A stretch of DNA of 64,000 bases from Dactylonectria macrodidyma (taxonomy: Eukaryota > Ascomycota > Sordariomycetes > Hypocreales > Nectriaceae). The translations under genes were made by a program, and so were the position numbers. Location: contig JAGMUV010000051.1 in the NCBI GenBank assembly GCA_020744425.1, forward strand, positions 62,001 to 126,000, written 5' to 3'. Below the pieces are notes generated by a model. The model saw only the letters and a program-made list of their open reading frames with translations, was not told the DNA's origin and made no database searches. Below are positions 11,221 to 22,820 of this stretch, piece after piece. The first letter of the stretch is position 1, and each line of letters starts with the position of its first letter.

Positions 11221-12223
11221 TGGTAGCCGCAAAACATCACATCACAAGCACTTACTTCTGCCGATCAGGCTTCTTGAGTGGATAAATCAGGGACCACTTG
11301 TTTCCGGGGACCTGAATACAAGTCCTTGCTTCTGCCCATTTGGGGGTTATGGCGCACCATACCCCGCAGTAAGTGAGTAGATTGGGGGGGACCTACCTCT
11401 TTCTGGGGAAGCATACAACCATCTCAGTGTCGCTTGAAGTAGGTTGATGTTTCATGTTGGGGTGTGATCCAATTGCATCTAATCGGCTTGACTGGTAGTT
11501 GTACAGGGAAGTCCAGCCAATAGAACAAAAACGTGGACAGTGACAAATTGCTTCCTCCAAGTGGGATCCTGGCACACATGTTATCTGTTGACTGGGCCAC
11601 GCCAGCGGAGTTCACCCTGTGACTGGCTTGTTTTTGTCGTTGAGCGGCGCGGCCACAGCGATTGAATAATAAAGTTATCTCAGAGGTACCTGACTTGGTG
11701 ATATGAGAAACAGGGCAGTGACTTGTCATCAATTCATCTGCTGATATGCCAACTGCGATTAGTCTTGGTTTACAAGTCATATGCCTCATGTATGAAATGC
11801 GCACAATTTATACACCCTGCCGTCAGTCGTTCCCGCTCATTAAAGACCTAAATAATTTGATCCTAGCTACTTTATGAAGGACTGTGACGAACCTTAGTAG
11901 TTAATACATTTAAGCCTATAAGGCTTTAAGAGCAAGACCGTGATAGTAGGCTGCCAATGAAATAATCATGACGACAACATTGCAACATTATACCTACGGC
12001 CGCCGACTCTTGTTTGCCTTCAAGCCACGAATCCAATTCATTGCACTATTTAAGACTCGAGACACAGAGATGGATGAGCGCTAGTGACTAGTGATGTTAT
12101 TTAAATCGGCACGGCCCTTCCTATGACACCATTACCACTAGGAGAGAGATACTGTTGACTCGCTAACATATTCAATTTGATTCATCACTAAGACAGTATT
12201 CCTAACACCCTACTGGAGCTTCT
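11221..12223. other. Gene-free stretch
   Basis: About 1 kb without a supportable gene between Fot-A and the GPI protein gene. A TGTTGGGGTGTGATCC word near 11455 looks like the start of a copia-type LTR, but I could not find a matching end or target-site duplication. The right edge is presumably 3' UTR of the minus-strand gene ending at 12224. Confidence 0.4.
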
Positions 12224-12853
12224 TTACAATTGCAACATGAATATTAACCCGGCCCCTGCAGCAGCTATGATGGACACAGCCATCTTCCCAGCGCCACCGG
12301 TAGCGGAGTCGGTGGACGACGACGCACCACTCGTGGAAGTAGATTCAGAAGCTCCAGTCGTGGCTGGCTTTGTAGCCTCGACCTGAATGCCTGAGACTAT
12401 GGCCGTGGCCGAGGCCACGTACGAAGTGGATGTGAAAGAGCATTGCGACATGATCTTGTCGACATCTATTACTTGATTGTTAGCTATCTACATGTAGCCA
12501 TACTCGAGCGTGCTATTTTAGGAGTCCATACCTTCTGTCGACTGGCTATTTTGGGACATGCAGCTCGCGCAGAGCGCCATCACGGCAGCAACGTCGAAGC
12601 TGGTATTCGTACAAATACAGTTTGCCTCGATAGCCTCTTCATCAGACTCGTCGCTTTCGCGGAGGCGCAATTTCCTTCTTTCGTCATTATCGTTATCGGT
12701 CTCGTTGGGGTCGATATCGCATGAATTGGTAAGATCGACAATGGGCTGGCAGATAGTCGTGCATGCCGATGGTACATCGTCTGCACTGAGCTCTTCTGCC
12801 AAGGCAGCAGGAATGACTGCAGCCAGGCCAGCGAGAAAAAATGTGGGATGCAT
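12224..12853 (-). CDS. Secreted GPI-anchored cysteine-rich protein, 187 aa
   Basis: Complement(join(12224..12465,12532..12853)); a 66-bp intron with GT-AG borders restores the frame (GAAG|GT, then AG|ATGTC). The ATG at 12853 opens a typical signal peptide (about residues 1-19, ending AALA). The mature part has eight cysteines: two in a CxxxC pair, one alone, a CxC pair, a CxxC pair and one at the start of the second exon. An acidic Asp/Glu-rich insert separates cysteines 3 and 4. Then come a Ser/Thr-rich stalk and a C-terminal hydrophobic tail (AGKMAVSIIAAAGAGLIF) fitting a GPI signal. It should sit on the plasma membrane or in the cell wall. The cysteine spacing is not a clear CFEM match, so the family is left open. 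Confidence 0.78.
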
Positions 12854-14101
12854 TGGGAAAAAATATGGCGGAGTGTTAAGACTCGGACTGTTGATTGATC
12901 TGAGTTGATTGTGATATCGAGGGTACCAACTAGAGAGAAACTACATCCTTTTATACTCAACCCAACATGTATGAAAGTTAACAGCCCTTGGGACATGCCA
13001 CCGTTCGAAAACCCCAACTAGCCAATAGTAACCAGCCTAAATCATATTACTAGTTGACAAAAGCCCCGGCCTTGTTGGTAATGTTTGAGCTATTTCAAGG
13101 CTTGAAACGATACGTCTAAAAATACCCAAAGTCAACTGTAGTCGCACAGAGGATAGATAGTAGGAGCTAACAATTGTCGCCGAGGCATGGGTCAGCCACT
13201 ACACCATTCTGTTCCGTCATCCCCTGACGTTTGAGATAGTGTATCATGAACCTCCTCGCTGAAAGAGTGCTAGAGCGTTGGAGCCCCTGATTTTTTTTTC
13301 TGTTTCTTTTTTAGCTGCGCTAGCACAAGCCTTTCACTACGTTGACTAATTCTAAAACGTATCGCTTGAGCTAGTCAAGTGCCGAAACGATGGCGGCGCT
13401 CAGACTACCCAACAGCTTAGTCAAGCTAACAAAGGGATAGTACTCGTCGCACCGTCGTTTGACCCCGCGAAACATCCAGGACATCAAACAACTACTCCTA
13501 ACCGAGGTAGAATTGCCGCCAACAGAGCGGCTAATCGCTCAGAACATCTCGAATACGGTGCTCTACTACAGAGTCGCCATAGAGGAAAGGTTGGAACGTC
13601 TTAATGAGGCAACAATCGAAGAACTATAATCTCGGAACTGGTCAGGAGGCAACAAAAACAGCCAAGGGTCCTGGTAGAAGCTTCAGGCGACTGCAACATG
13701 AGCCTATCGCTGCATTGACTAGCCTTATCCATGCTAGAGTGAACTTCAAACTGGTAAGGACATTCCGCTGCGCCAGCTCTCAACGCCTTAAGCACCTATG
13801 CTAGATTCGGCTAACCACTTTTAGTGGTTGTACTCTAATTTTTATGCGTCCAAAGTTGCACTGCGTTTGAGGTGTTACAGTAGACGAACTTGCAAGGCTT
13901 GAGTCACTGGAAGCACCTCCCGGATACAAGTCCTTCGACGCTTGGGTAACAAGTTGCTACAAGAGGCAGGAACTGCGGTATTCTTAGCTAAGGATGATCT
14001 AGATCGATACAAGGCCGTTCCATGAATGTGCTTGGATCCTGCCAGAATGACGCAGCGCCGCCGCGCCGCGATATCCTCGCTTCTTCACTGCTGTTGAGTA
14101 A
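12854..14101. other. Promoter region plus degraded coding fragment
   Basis: The right side of the GPI gene (about 12854-13020) is its promoter. From about 13450 to 13630 a plus-strand frame reads RRLTPRNIQDIKQLL and NTVLYYRVAIEERLERLNEA before stops. It looks like former coding sequence of unknown family, now full of stops. No intact gene is seen. Confidence 0.35.
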
Positions 14102-14409
14102 TACCATCCGCCACCACTTCAAGAATCACCCCACTTAAAGCATAGCACAAAAATTCGTCTCCCCATACAAATTCTACGATGTTATTTGCATCATATTTTA
14201 TTATAATAAAATCATTTAGAAAACGAAAACTTGCAGTGCATTAGTTTTTACATGCTGTCTTACCCCGGGCCTTTTTTTGTCCGACTTTGCTACCTATAAT
14301 GGGAGTTTCAGCACTTTGAAAATTTTGCATTTTTCTCTCCCTCATCTTTCCACTCCCACGAAGTTAGCAAGGCTCTCTACGCAGCTTACAACTGTAAAAT
14401 ATCTCCAAA

Positions 14410-16174
14410 ATGGGTCGCTATGTTTACACCGAAAAAGACGTTATTTATGCCATATTCGATATTACTGACGGTTCTCTATCACAGTACCAGGCCTCCGAGA
14501 AGCATGGAGTGCCTCAGCCGGTCCTCTCGAAGAGACTTTCGGGCCAGAAGAGCAGGAAAGAGTCTACACACCCTCATCAACGTCTTTCCCCCAGTCAAGA
14601 GGATCGCCTTGTTCGTTGGCTTCTGCGGCAGGAGTCCCTCGGCTACGCTCTCTCGCATAGCCAACTACGAAGTTGCGTCGAAGCCCTCCTTCGTCAACAG
14701 GGAGATAACAAGCCATTGGGCCAAAACTGGACATCCAGGTTCATCAAGCGTCATTCGAAACTGTCTACAAAGCTTGGGAAACGCCAGGAATCTGCCAGAT
14801 TTGACGGCTTCACACCAAGGTCGGTCAATTGGTACTTTGATATCCGGGAGGACGAGTACGGCTGGATCAAACACGAGAACACGGTTAACGTGGACGAGGG
14901 CGGCATAATGGCCGGTTTCGGTAAGTCATCTGTAACTCCTCTACGTGTTTTTATAGGTTATAACTGGTTGGTTGTCCACAAGGCTTGGATAGCCTCGTAA
15001 TCGGGAGCTCTGACCCGAAGAAGAAGGCAATGTTGATGGGCTCCCAGTCGCGCAGGTGGACCTCATTTATCGAGGCCGTCACCGCAACTGGCCGCGCTTT
15101 AAAACCGGGGATTATCTTTAAAGGAAAGGAGCTACAGAAACAGTGGTTTCTGGACGAGTTCAAATTGATAGCCGACTGGTACTACATCACATCGCCCAAC
15201 GGCTGGACCGACAACCACATAGCTCTCGAGTGGCTGGAAGACGTCTATCTACCTCAAACGGAGCCTCGTGATGCATCGGATACGAGACTAATCATCCTTG
15301 ACGGCCATGGGAGCCATGCACAGGTGAGCCTCTGGGTGTTTTCGCCGCACAATTGCCGGCTATAGGGTCGCTGACGAGCAGCCAGGACGAGTGGATGGCG
15401 ACATGCTTTCTGAACAATGTCTACTGCTGTTACCTCCCCGCACACTGCTCCCATGGTTTGCAACCGCTGGATAATGGAGTTTTTAACGTCGTCAAAGGTG
15501 CATATCGGAAAGAACTCCAAAAGCTGGCTAGTTTGACCGATTCTGCGCCGGTGGACAAAGTCAATTTTATCCGGGCCTACGCCAAAGCCAGGGAGGCGGG
15601 CATGAAGAAAGAGATTATCTTGTCCAGCTGGAGGGTTACCGGAAATTGGCCAATAAATCGTCATAAAGCTCTATCGCATCCGGAAATTCAACCGGACAGA
15701 GAAAAATTGCTGGAGCAACTCAAGACGCCGAGCCCTCCTCAGCTGCACTCAGATGACACGCCGACGACGAGCCGGCAGGTGAGAGATTTGGCCAAACACC
15801 GAAGTCGTCCGACGAGGATGAAGTACAGCAAGATCGCCAAGGGGGTGGAAGCTTTAGAAATGAAGGTGGCCGTTCAGAATAGGCGGATCGCTGGCTTTGA
15901 AGAGCAGATGGCCCAGCTGCGGCGAGGGAAGAAAAGGAAGGCGGTAGCGAACCCGAACAGACGGTTCATGGTTCTTTCAGAGGCTCTAGCGTCTGGAGAA
16001 ACTCTTGGTGAGCCAAAGGAGGCAGAAATAGAGGTGGATGTGGACGAAGAGGTCGAGTCGGTGATTGAGGTGGGTGTCGGATCAGAGGACGAAAGTGAGG
16101 ACGTTACGGTCACAACAAAGCACTGCCAGCGGACACGAAGCGGCCGGGAGGTCAAAAAACCACGCAGAGAGTAA
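14410..16174 (+). CDS. Fot1/pogo transposase (copy B), 546 aa
   Basis: Cuts and pastes the element at TA sites. Structure join(14410..14920,14983..15323,15386..16174) with two 62-bp GT-AG introns; all frames join without a stop. N-terminus: psq-type helix-turn-helix (YTEKDVIYAIFDITDGS), then a CENP-B-like DNA-binding helix-turn-helix ending FIKRHSKLSTKLGKR. The DDE_1 core keeps all three catalytic aspartates, in NVDEGG, LDGHGSH and PLDNGVF, with 35 residues between the last two (DD35D). The C-terminal third is basic with a predicted coiled stretch, an acidic patch and a KKPRRE end. It is the only complete Fot copy of the four in the window and could supply transposase to related non-autonomous copies, though its TIR motif differs from theirs. 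Confidence 0.93.
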
Positions 16175-16283
16175 ACTTCAAGTAATTCTATATAGAGCCC
16201 CGGCGTGATTTCATTTCTCACGGACAAAAGTGGTTGGTTTTTGTATGCATCAAATCTTGGATTTTGTATGGGGCGGCGATTTT

Positions 16284-16436
16284 TGTTGAAATAGGAATAT
16301 TCAAGTTGCTTAATTCATACTAAAAGTGCAGTAGGTGAACCACTGTTTATATACAGGCATGATCTCTTGTAGAATGTTCCTCCTTCTTCCACACTTTGCC
16401 ACCGACTTGGTCGCCTCACACTTGTGATCTCCAACA
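16284..16436 (-). repeat. Solo LTR (copia-like), 153 bp, TSD ATTTT
   Basis: On the minus strand the sequence starts TGTTGGAGATCACAAG and ends TATTTCAACA, with inverted TGTTG...CAACA termini. A TATATAA promoter-like word lies inside. The 5-bp direct repeat ATTTT flanks it (16279-16283 and 16437-16441), as expected for LTR-retrotransposon integration. No internal region is present, so it is a solo LTR left by recombination. It sits inside Fot-B. Confidence 0.8.
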
Positions 16437-16575
16437 ATTTTTTGTGCTGTGCTTTAAGTGGGGTGATTCTTGAAGTGGTGGCGGATGGTAGATACTGGTC
16501 CAGCTCGTCCTGTTCCGGCTCCCTCATGATGGGCGAGTTGCTGACCATCAGGACATTCTATCTACATAGTCACCG

Positions 16576-17361
16576 TTAAACCTTGGCAACAGCGACGATT
16601 GGGCCGCCAGGACCTTGTTGGACAAGAATTGCAGCATCCTCACCCGGCTTCATAGAGGACTTGGGCGAGGGAAGCGGAACCATAAGGTTTCCACCAGTCC
16701 ACTGTCCAATCTTGATGATGTTGGTAACGAGGTTGCGATGGTTGACCTTCTTGCCCTTGTTCGGCCCTTTGCCAATCTTGACGACCTCGTCACGGGAGTT
16801 GTAAAGCACCAGGAGGATGTCATGGGGCTCCGACTCCAATCGATCAGAATCGATGAGAACATCCGTGTCGTTAGCATCGAGGTAGATGTGCCAGTCCATG
16901 GCTCGCTGCATATTCCGAAAGCGGCCGACAATCTCTTGGACTTCGCCTTTGCCAGTGGCACCAGAGCCGTCAGCCACGCCATTGACGACAACCTGAGGAG
17001 TGAAAAGCGAAGTGCGGTTCCACTTTCTGATGTATGCTCGCTGGCGCTGGTCCCAAGAAGCCTGGGCAAAGGTGTCCTTCCAGCCCAAGTGATCGAAGAG
17101 GGTGACATTATACGTCAAGAGGAGGAGGTTTGGGTGGGCAGCACCGTCCTGAATGCCTGGGATAGCCGGCGGGCATGACTGGCAGCCCTGGGACTGGAAG
17201 AGCTCGACGACGGCAAGAGGTTCAAAGTCGATGAAGCATGCTGACGTGTGCACGTGGTTGGGGTCGTCGCCAACGGGGTTGCCGTGGTCGTCGAGCGAGA
17301 CGGCGCAGACCAGAGGGGGCTGCTTTCTGCGACGGAAGAGCTTTCGAAGAAGAGAGGCCAT
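16576..17361 (-). CDS. DUF1223 thioredoxin-like protein, 261 aa
   Basis: Single-exon gene. Residues about 50-250 match the DUF1223 fold: an opening strand VVELFQSQGCQSCPP with a CxxC pair in a thioredoxin-like position, then an internal LLLLTYNVTLFDHLGW block, FTPQVVVNG, and a C-terminal beta-rich part ending GGPIVAVAKV. DUF1223 occurs in bacteria and fungi and is thought to be a thioredoxin-like, possibly redox-related protein; its substrate is unknown. The N-terminus is basic (LLRKLFRRRK) and has no clear signal peptide. Length is normal for the family. Start chosen at the ATG at 17361. Confidence 0.87.
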   Translation of the reverse strand: MASLLRKLFRRRKQPPLVCAVSLDDHGNPVGDDPNHVHTSACFIDFEPLAVVELFQSQGCQSCPPAIPGIQDGAAHPNLLLLTYNVTLFDHLGWKDTFAQASWDQRQRAYIRKWNRTSLFTPQVVVNGVADGSGATGKGEVQEIVGRFRNMQRAMDWHIYLDANDTDVLIDSDRLESEPHDILLVLYNSRDEVVKIGKGPNKGKKVNHRNLVTNIIKIGQWTGGNLMVPLPSPKSSMKPGEDAAILVQQGPGGPIVAVAKV

Positions 17362-18908
17362 TATGAGAGATAAGGGGGTGGGATGGAACGGTATAGATGT
17401 GATTGACGTGGAAGTAATATGTAAGTTGGTGTTTGTTCCGAGTCTGGTTGAGAAGAAGTGAAGGAAGAGGATCTTGGGAACGTCTTGGACTCTTATAGCT
17501 GGCCCGAACGCAGTGACTGCAGTTGGAACAGAGAGGAAAGATCCTGCATGTCAGTGCCAGCTGAAAGACTAAAACAAGGATTCAAGCATGTTGAGAAAGC
17601 AACAAGACACGAGCAAGTCAGCGCCTGGATATGCAGGAGGCGCTCCTAGCCCGTCAGTCAAATGCAGGATTCAGCCCGCTCTCAGCCCTGAAATCTGAAA
17701 TTATCGGTCTCGTAGGGCTGCGCGGCGGAAACAGCGCCGTGCTCACCACATCCATGGTCGCAATTGCGACCCCCGCTTAGGGGCAGGGATGATAGTATGG
17801 AGAGGCTGCCAATGGGAATCATGATGGCCACATTCAACTTGGAGCCTCCGGCGGAACACGATACTCAAAAGGACCAATCGCTCGCCAACTAGGCCCCGTG
17901 GCTTCTGCAATGCAACAATGTCTGTGGTCTAAGTGACGATGACGCTTTAAGCCCCCAAGATCAACCGACGCACCTCGCGTTTTCTAACTGCATTTTGCCA
18001 AGGGCCTTGCTGCGAGATGAGATTGACGCTGATTGGTCTAGTCTGCCCAACGGTTTGATTCCACATCGTGTTCCCACTCTGCTGGCGTGGGTCTGACTCG
18101 TGGGTGTTGGCTCAGCCACAGCTGAGAGGGATCCGATTCATTTGCACCAACTACGATTCACGAAACGAGCTAACTTATGGAATTATTCAATTACGGGGCA
18201 GCCGTTTAACCTCATCGCCGGGCTCTCAACCTTCATTCGTGGCTAAGGACACATCTCTGAGCGCTTCAGCCCCAGAAGACCCGTCAATGCGTTTATCCTT
18301 GTTCCCTAAACCGATTGGTTGCCCTTGTTTTCGGGATTTAGCCCATCTCGGAAAATGGTCCCCTGGCCTAACGGCTTCCCTCGGTCGCTCGCAGAATCGG
18401 GAGCCACGAGGCTTGGACTGGCCCAAAACGTCATTGTCGCATCCACCCAGCCACCATAGCGGTGGTTCTGACAGTTCTCCAATGTCAGCTGCTCTTCACA
18501 TTGGGTCCTCTAACATATGAGAAGTGTAACATTTCTTCCCGAAACGTACATTGGTACCCTTGCAGACCGAGGATTTGGAACGATAGGAATCCCACAAGGC
18601 TGATGTTGTCTAATGTGAACCTCACCTCAACCCATTCTAAAAGACCGATTGGTCTTTATGGATAGTCCATGTCGTGATTCACCGGGACTTTCGTCATGAG
18701 CTGAGCCATTGACATGATAACAATGGAGGGAGCCAGCCTTGTACCGGAGCAGCAAGAGATGATGATGTTGGTATAAGAGTCTTTTGCAAGATGCAGAAAG
18801 TGATCTTGTTCGACCCAGACAACCAGACAAGACAATCATTGAGCCCTCCTGCCATCGTAACAGCTGTAAACCGCCCAGTTCAATTTGGATAACACAACGC
18901 CAGTCCCG
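17362..18908. other. Gene-free stretch
   Basis: 1.5 kb without a gene I can support. It contains the DUF1223 promoter at its left. Open frames such as 18068-18520 show no domain and no splice structure, and I do not call them. Confidence 0.4.
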
Positions 18909-19242
18909 ATGACATCTTCAAGTAAGTATCCCGAACCAAGTCCAACGAATGAGACTGATCAGTTATAGACAAAGACAGCGCCAGGGGGGGGAAAGACACG
19001 AAACAGAAGAACTCAGGAAAGGATAGCAAAAAACAGGGCAAGAAATCAGTAAGGATGATTGATTCAAAGAGATTATCGCAGTCTAACTTGTACAATAGAG
19101 CAGTTCATCCAAGCACAAGTCATCCAGCTCCAAGAATGACAACCCGAGCCAAGGTCAGGGAGGGAGTACTTCTGGAGGACTTTGCCCTCCGGACTTGTTC
19201 TCGTTCTCTGACCCCGAGGACTTTTTTGAGGGATTGGAATAA
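18909..19242 (+). CDS. Small Lys/Ser-rich protein, three exons, 78 aa
   Basis: Found by splice logic, since no single open frame covers it. Structure join(18909..18921,18969..19048,19099..19242). Intron 1 (47 bp) has GTAAGT...TATAG with a CTGAT-like branch; intron 2 (50 bp) has GTAAGG...AATAG with a CTAAC branch. Exon phases fit (13 + 80 + 144 = 237 nt). The protein begins MTSS, has a Lys/Ser-rich first half (KQGKKS, KHKSSSSK), a Gly/Ser linker and an acidic, Phe-rich tail (LFSFSDPEDFFEGLE). No signal peptide or known domain is seen. The charge split could suit a nuclear or chaperone-like partner protein, but that is speculation. It is convergent with the Zn2Cys6 gene ending at 19511. Confidence 0.68.
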
Positions 19243-19510
19243 GCTTCACATGATTTCTGATTGATGCGTGAAAATGACGGTGGATGGGCAGATAAAAGTG
19301 GCATTGTGCAAGCAATGCCATGCTTCTGTATGATGTTGACGGTTTTGTGTTCAATAATTATGCCTTTCAACTTAACTTACTCTTTCAATCCTTATTCTTT
19401 ACCTCCCCAGTGTCAAACTCATCTAAGCGCCGTGCACAATTGCTCAGTTGAAACAAGTAACCCAAAGTCCAATGCCATATGAAATTAACAATAGTCTTGA
19501 CAACAAACCA

Positions 19511-21249
19511 TCAAGTTAGAGTAAGATAGTTCACCGCCTCCATATCTGGACCTGAAAACAGCTGCTGTGATGCCTGGAATTCTTCCGGATCCAATGCCTC
19601 TTTAGTGACGTAGAAGCCAAACCCAGCCGGATTGCCTCCCTGGCTATAACTCGCCGTCACAGGACTCCTTTCCAAGAGCGCCTTTGCCCATTCCTTTCCT
19701 TCAGGCTCTTGTTCCAACACGCTCATAGCCATGCCGATAGGGAACAAGTAGAGGAACGAAGCATCCTTGCTGCGACAGTGATGTCGGCTCACCCACTCAA
19801 ACGCCCGGCAGATTTCCATGGCTGGATCGCGAACCGTCACCGACGCACCTGGACGTCGGAGAGGTTCAAAGGACGTATATCTAGTATCGCCGTCCGTAGG
19901 CATGGCAGCATCGGCACAGACCTCGATGCGACTACCTGCGTCGACGGGATCTGTCTTCCAAAGAAGGGCGAGGAGCCACATCAGGGTGGCATTGTAGAGC
20001 ATGATCTCGGTTGCGGCCACAAACTTGCCGAATACGAGACGATCGAGGCGTCTGGATGTTCCAATAGAACCCAATACGGCAGAGGCGGCTCCGTTTGGCT
20101 GCCATGTTGTCCCACTGTCGATGCTGACCTGGTGTCCGGACTCTGCCTGCCACTTCCATCGCCATCGATAGAGAGTCGTTAGTTGTACCTGGACCCTCTC
20201 GGCTATCTCCACGCTCATATAGAATGCTAGTTCTGGAGTCTTTTCACAAGCTGCGTGTTCCTGCAGAATGCTAGGTATTGTGACGAGGATATCCAGAAGC
20301 TCGCTTTGCGGTGTCTTGGATGCTGGGTTAAGCGCCCACGGGACGGTTCGCCACTTGATGTCGTCCAGGAACAGTCTTTGCTTGCCAACCAGACCCGCAA
20401 TCAGCTAATCGTTGGGTTAGTTGGGCTCAAAGATGCTGTTTAAGTCGCTCACCAATGTGGCCCTCGCGGCTTCAAACGCATTCAGGTAGGGCTGTTGTTG
20501 GAAAGCTTCAGGTCCGGAAATATGCAGTAAGCGTGCAATTCCCTTAAGATGGAACATAGCTCCGATTCTATCAGCTTGTGATGCCTAACCTTAGTTAGTA
20601 GTGGTCACAGATTGTCGGATTCCAACTCACCGCCTGCATCATCAACACCAAGATAGGAACCAACAAGTCCTGCGAACCCTCTACCATGACCATGCACCTG
20701 CCGAGATCGGCTGCCAGCATCTTTAGGCAGTTTCCATACTTGACGACCCCTTTGAGTTCAATGTCCGACTTGTGGTTCAGCCTCCCAAAGTTGGCTTGCG
20801 CAAGCGCCTTAGTAGCGTCGAGCGCAAGACCCCCAAGACTACCTTGGGCAGCCTGGTTGAGCCAAAGGGCGCCGTACGAGCGCCAGACGAAGTTAGAAAA
20901 CATGAAGGAGAAGCAAAAGTCGCCTTGGAATGCGACCAGGCTCAGTTCTGGAGGCGGAGACGAGATGCGGCTTGCCATGGGCATGAAGGCGTTGTGTTGA
21001 CCAGCTTGCTCTAGTCCTAGCAGGGCCATCTCTGGGAACGGCGCAGTCGAGGTGTGATGCCAGAGACGAGCTCGTTCGTAGCCGAGACATTCGAAGCCAG
21101 CTTTGGTGCATCGGACGCAAGTGGGCTTGGTTTCGTCTGCGACAGGTTCAGCATTGGCAAGGTGATAAATGACGCTGAATCTCACCGCACTTGACCCGAC
21201 GCTTCCGACAGGTATTGCAGCCTTTGCTGCGACCGGGAACGCCCACCAT
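19511..21249 (-). CDS. Zn2Cys6 transcription factor with Fungal_trans_2 domain, 531 aa
   Basis: Predicted nuclear regulator. I read it as complement(join(19511..20404,20453..20584,20631..21136,21186..21249)). The introns of 48, 46 and 49 bp have GT-AG borders, and all phases fit. The first intron splits the zinc cluster. After splicing, cysteines lie at residues 11, 14, 21, 28, 31 and 38 (C-x2-C-x6-C-x6-C-x2-C-x6-C) with a RKRRVK basic run. The rest matches the C-terminal regulatory region of the Fungal_trans_2 (PF11951) class: a LMMQA...AFEAARAT segment, then FLDDIKWRTVPW and a late TLTLP-like helix region. Start is the ATG at 21249. No biosynthetic genes adjoin it, so its targets are not evident. 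Confidence 0.9.
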
Positions 21250-22141
21250 TCTGGGCGCAGGCTTGGGTCTAGTATGCTGGATAGTCGATAGAGGCTTGAC
21301 GATTGGCGTACGCGAGTGTGTCGATGCCGGAGATGCTGGGGCCCGTGGTTACAGTGTGGAGAGGAGAGATTGAACGATGGATGATGGTCCTTTTTTAGAA
21401 TCCCAAGTGCCCACTGCCAGTCACAGCCGTTGCAGGTTCTCCTCAGTCAAGAGTGACAACGTCGGCACTCTTGTGTTACCCTAATGAGGAGGCATTGTAG
21501 ACAAGCGGTATAGACTAGTTATTTGTCAAACGTTCAAGACAAAATATGTCAAGTCCCGCAGCCATCGCGGAATATCCGTGGGTGAGGCAGAATCCAGGCG
21601 TATTCACCTTCGGGAATCACTAGAATTCAGCCCAAACATCCCCGGCTTCCCCGAGCGCTTGTCGGCCGCTTTAGCCTAGGGTCGGGTCAACGCCCGCTGG
21701 AGGGGGAAATCTTGTAAGGCTGAGCAATGATTCTGAACCCACTATTCGTGCAAAAGGCCCCTGTAACGGTCCCTAGTCAGGTTTGTACGGTGCTATTTTT
21801 GCACACGTCAGCACATCGGTCCCACCCTGGAGATTACCGATGCCGAGTCAATTGCCCAATGAACATGTGCAATCGAGGCGCCACATTTGTACTTTGTTAG
21901 CGGACCAGATTTGTATCATCTCTGGTCCATTCGATAAAGAATGACGCGAAGATGACCGGGTTGCTAGTCTTCTCATGCATAATACCCCACACCGCCAACA
22001 GGACCGAGGTGGACCGAGGAGCAATCAATCCGATCAACATCTTTCTAGTTTTCTCTTCTAGTCTATCTATGAAACGGCGACTAAAATATCACGAAAGTAA
22101 AGAAAGGCAAAATTATCTCCATTATTAGCAGCATCCCCACG
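21250..22141. other. Gene-free stretch
   Basis: About 890 bp upstream of the second Zn2Cys6 gene; its promoter lies at the left. I see no gene, RNA or clear repeat in the remainder. Confidence 0.4.
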
Positions 22142-22700
22142 TCAACAAAGCCAGTTCCCCTTCCTCCCCGCCTTCCCCTCTCTCAGACCACGTCCACCCC
22201 TTAAGAAACTTGTAATCACTTCGTAGGCACCAGTGGCATTCTGGTGAAAGTTGAAATTGTGGCTTGCGTTTGGATGCAGGTACGGCGTGAACTTAGCATT
22301 CTTCCAAATGGTTCGTGCCGGATCTTCAAAGACACCTTTGCATTCTCTGTTGCAGACAATGTAGTCATTCTTTCCAGTGATGGCCTGCCATTCTCGTAAG
22401 TTGTGTGCCTTCATATTGTCAGGGGAGTTCTCTTACTAGAGCAGCACCTGTGAAGCTACTTACGTTAAAGTTACTGTCAGTGATGGTGAGAAATTCGCTA
22501 ATTGCAAAGAGCTACTTGAACTCCTTGCAGTATGACGCAGTTAGAATATGGTAAAAGGGATATTTAAAATATCTTGAAGCATCTCCGTCAGTTTTATGTT
22601 TTACCACAGATAAGTAAAGACTTACATGCTAATTTGAGCAAACTTGTCCACCTAGGTCAAATGTTCAGGGTTTAGCGTGCTGTAGATGCTTGGGTTCTGA
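22142..22700 (-). pseudogene. Alpha/beta-hydrolase C-terminal remnant
   Basis: The clearest part (22142-22414, minus) reads TPYLHPNASHNFNFHQNATGAYEV. This fits the segment around the catalytic histidine of a fungal secreted alpha/beta-hydrolase/lipase-like family. Upstream on the same strand, other frames keep scraps such as NPEHLT, VDKFAQISM and REFLTITDSNFN, broken by stops and frameshifts. The nucleophile region is lost. It is a relic. It ends shortly before Fot-C. Confidence 0.55.
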
Positions 22701-22820
22701 AGCGAAGTGATTCAAAGCACGAATGAGCGCAGGAGCCTGTTTCTGTTGATCGCACTAGTGTTGTCGGCGATGCCTGTAAATACAGCGCCATCCGCCAAGG
22801 TTGGGTTCTCTGCTAAGGTA

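Larger units (their letters stand above)
14104..16488 (+). mobile_element. Fot1/pogo-type DNA transposon, copy B (apparently intact)
   Basis: 2385-bp element flanked by TA (14102-14103 and 16489-16490). The terminal inverted repeats of about 49 bp start CCATCCGCCACCACTTC and differ at one position in the first ~40 bp. Each TIR again contains two degenerate tandem units of about 17 bp (AAGTGGGGTGATTCTTG and AAGTGGTGGCGGATGG on the right). The internal transposase gene is open throughout. A 153-bp solo LTR (16284-16436) is inserted between the gene and the right TIR, so the element was in place before that insertion. Mobility is possible but not shown. Confidence 0.9.

Noticed and set aside
11455..11980. 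LTR starting TGTTGGGGTGTGATCC
   Set aside because: No matching CAACA-type end with the same 5-bp flank was found.
18068..18520. 150-codon open frame
   Set aside because: No domain, no splice evidence, and an overlapping opposite-strand frame.
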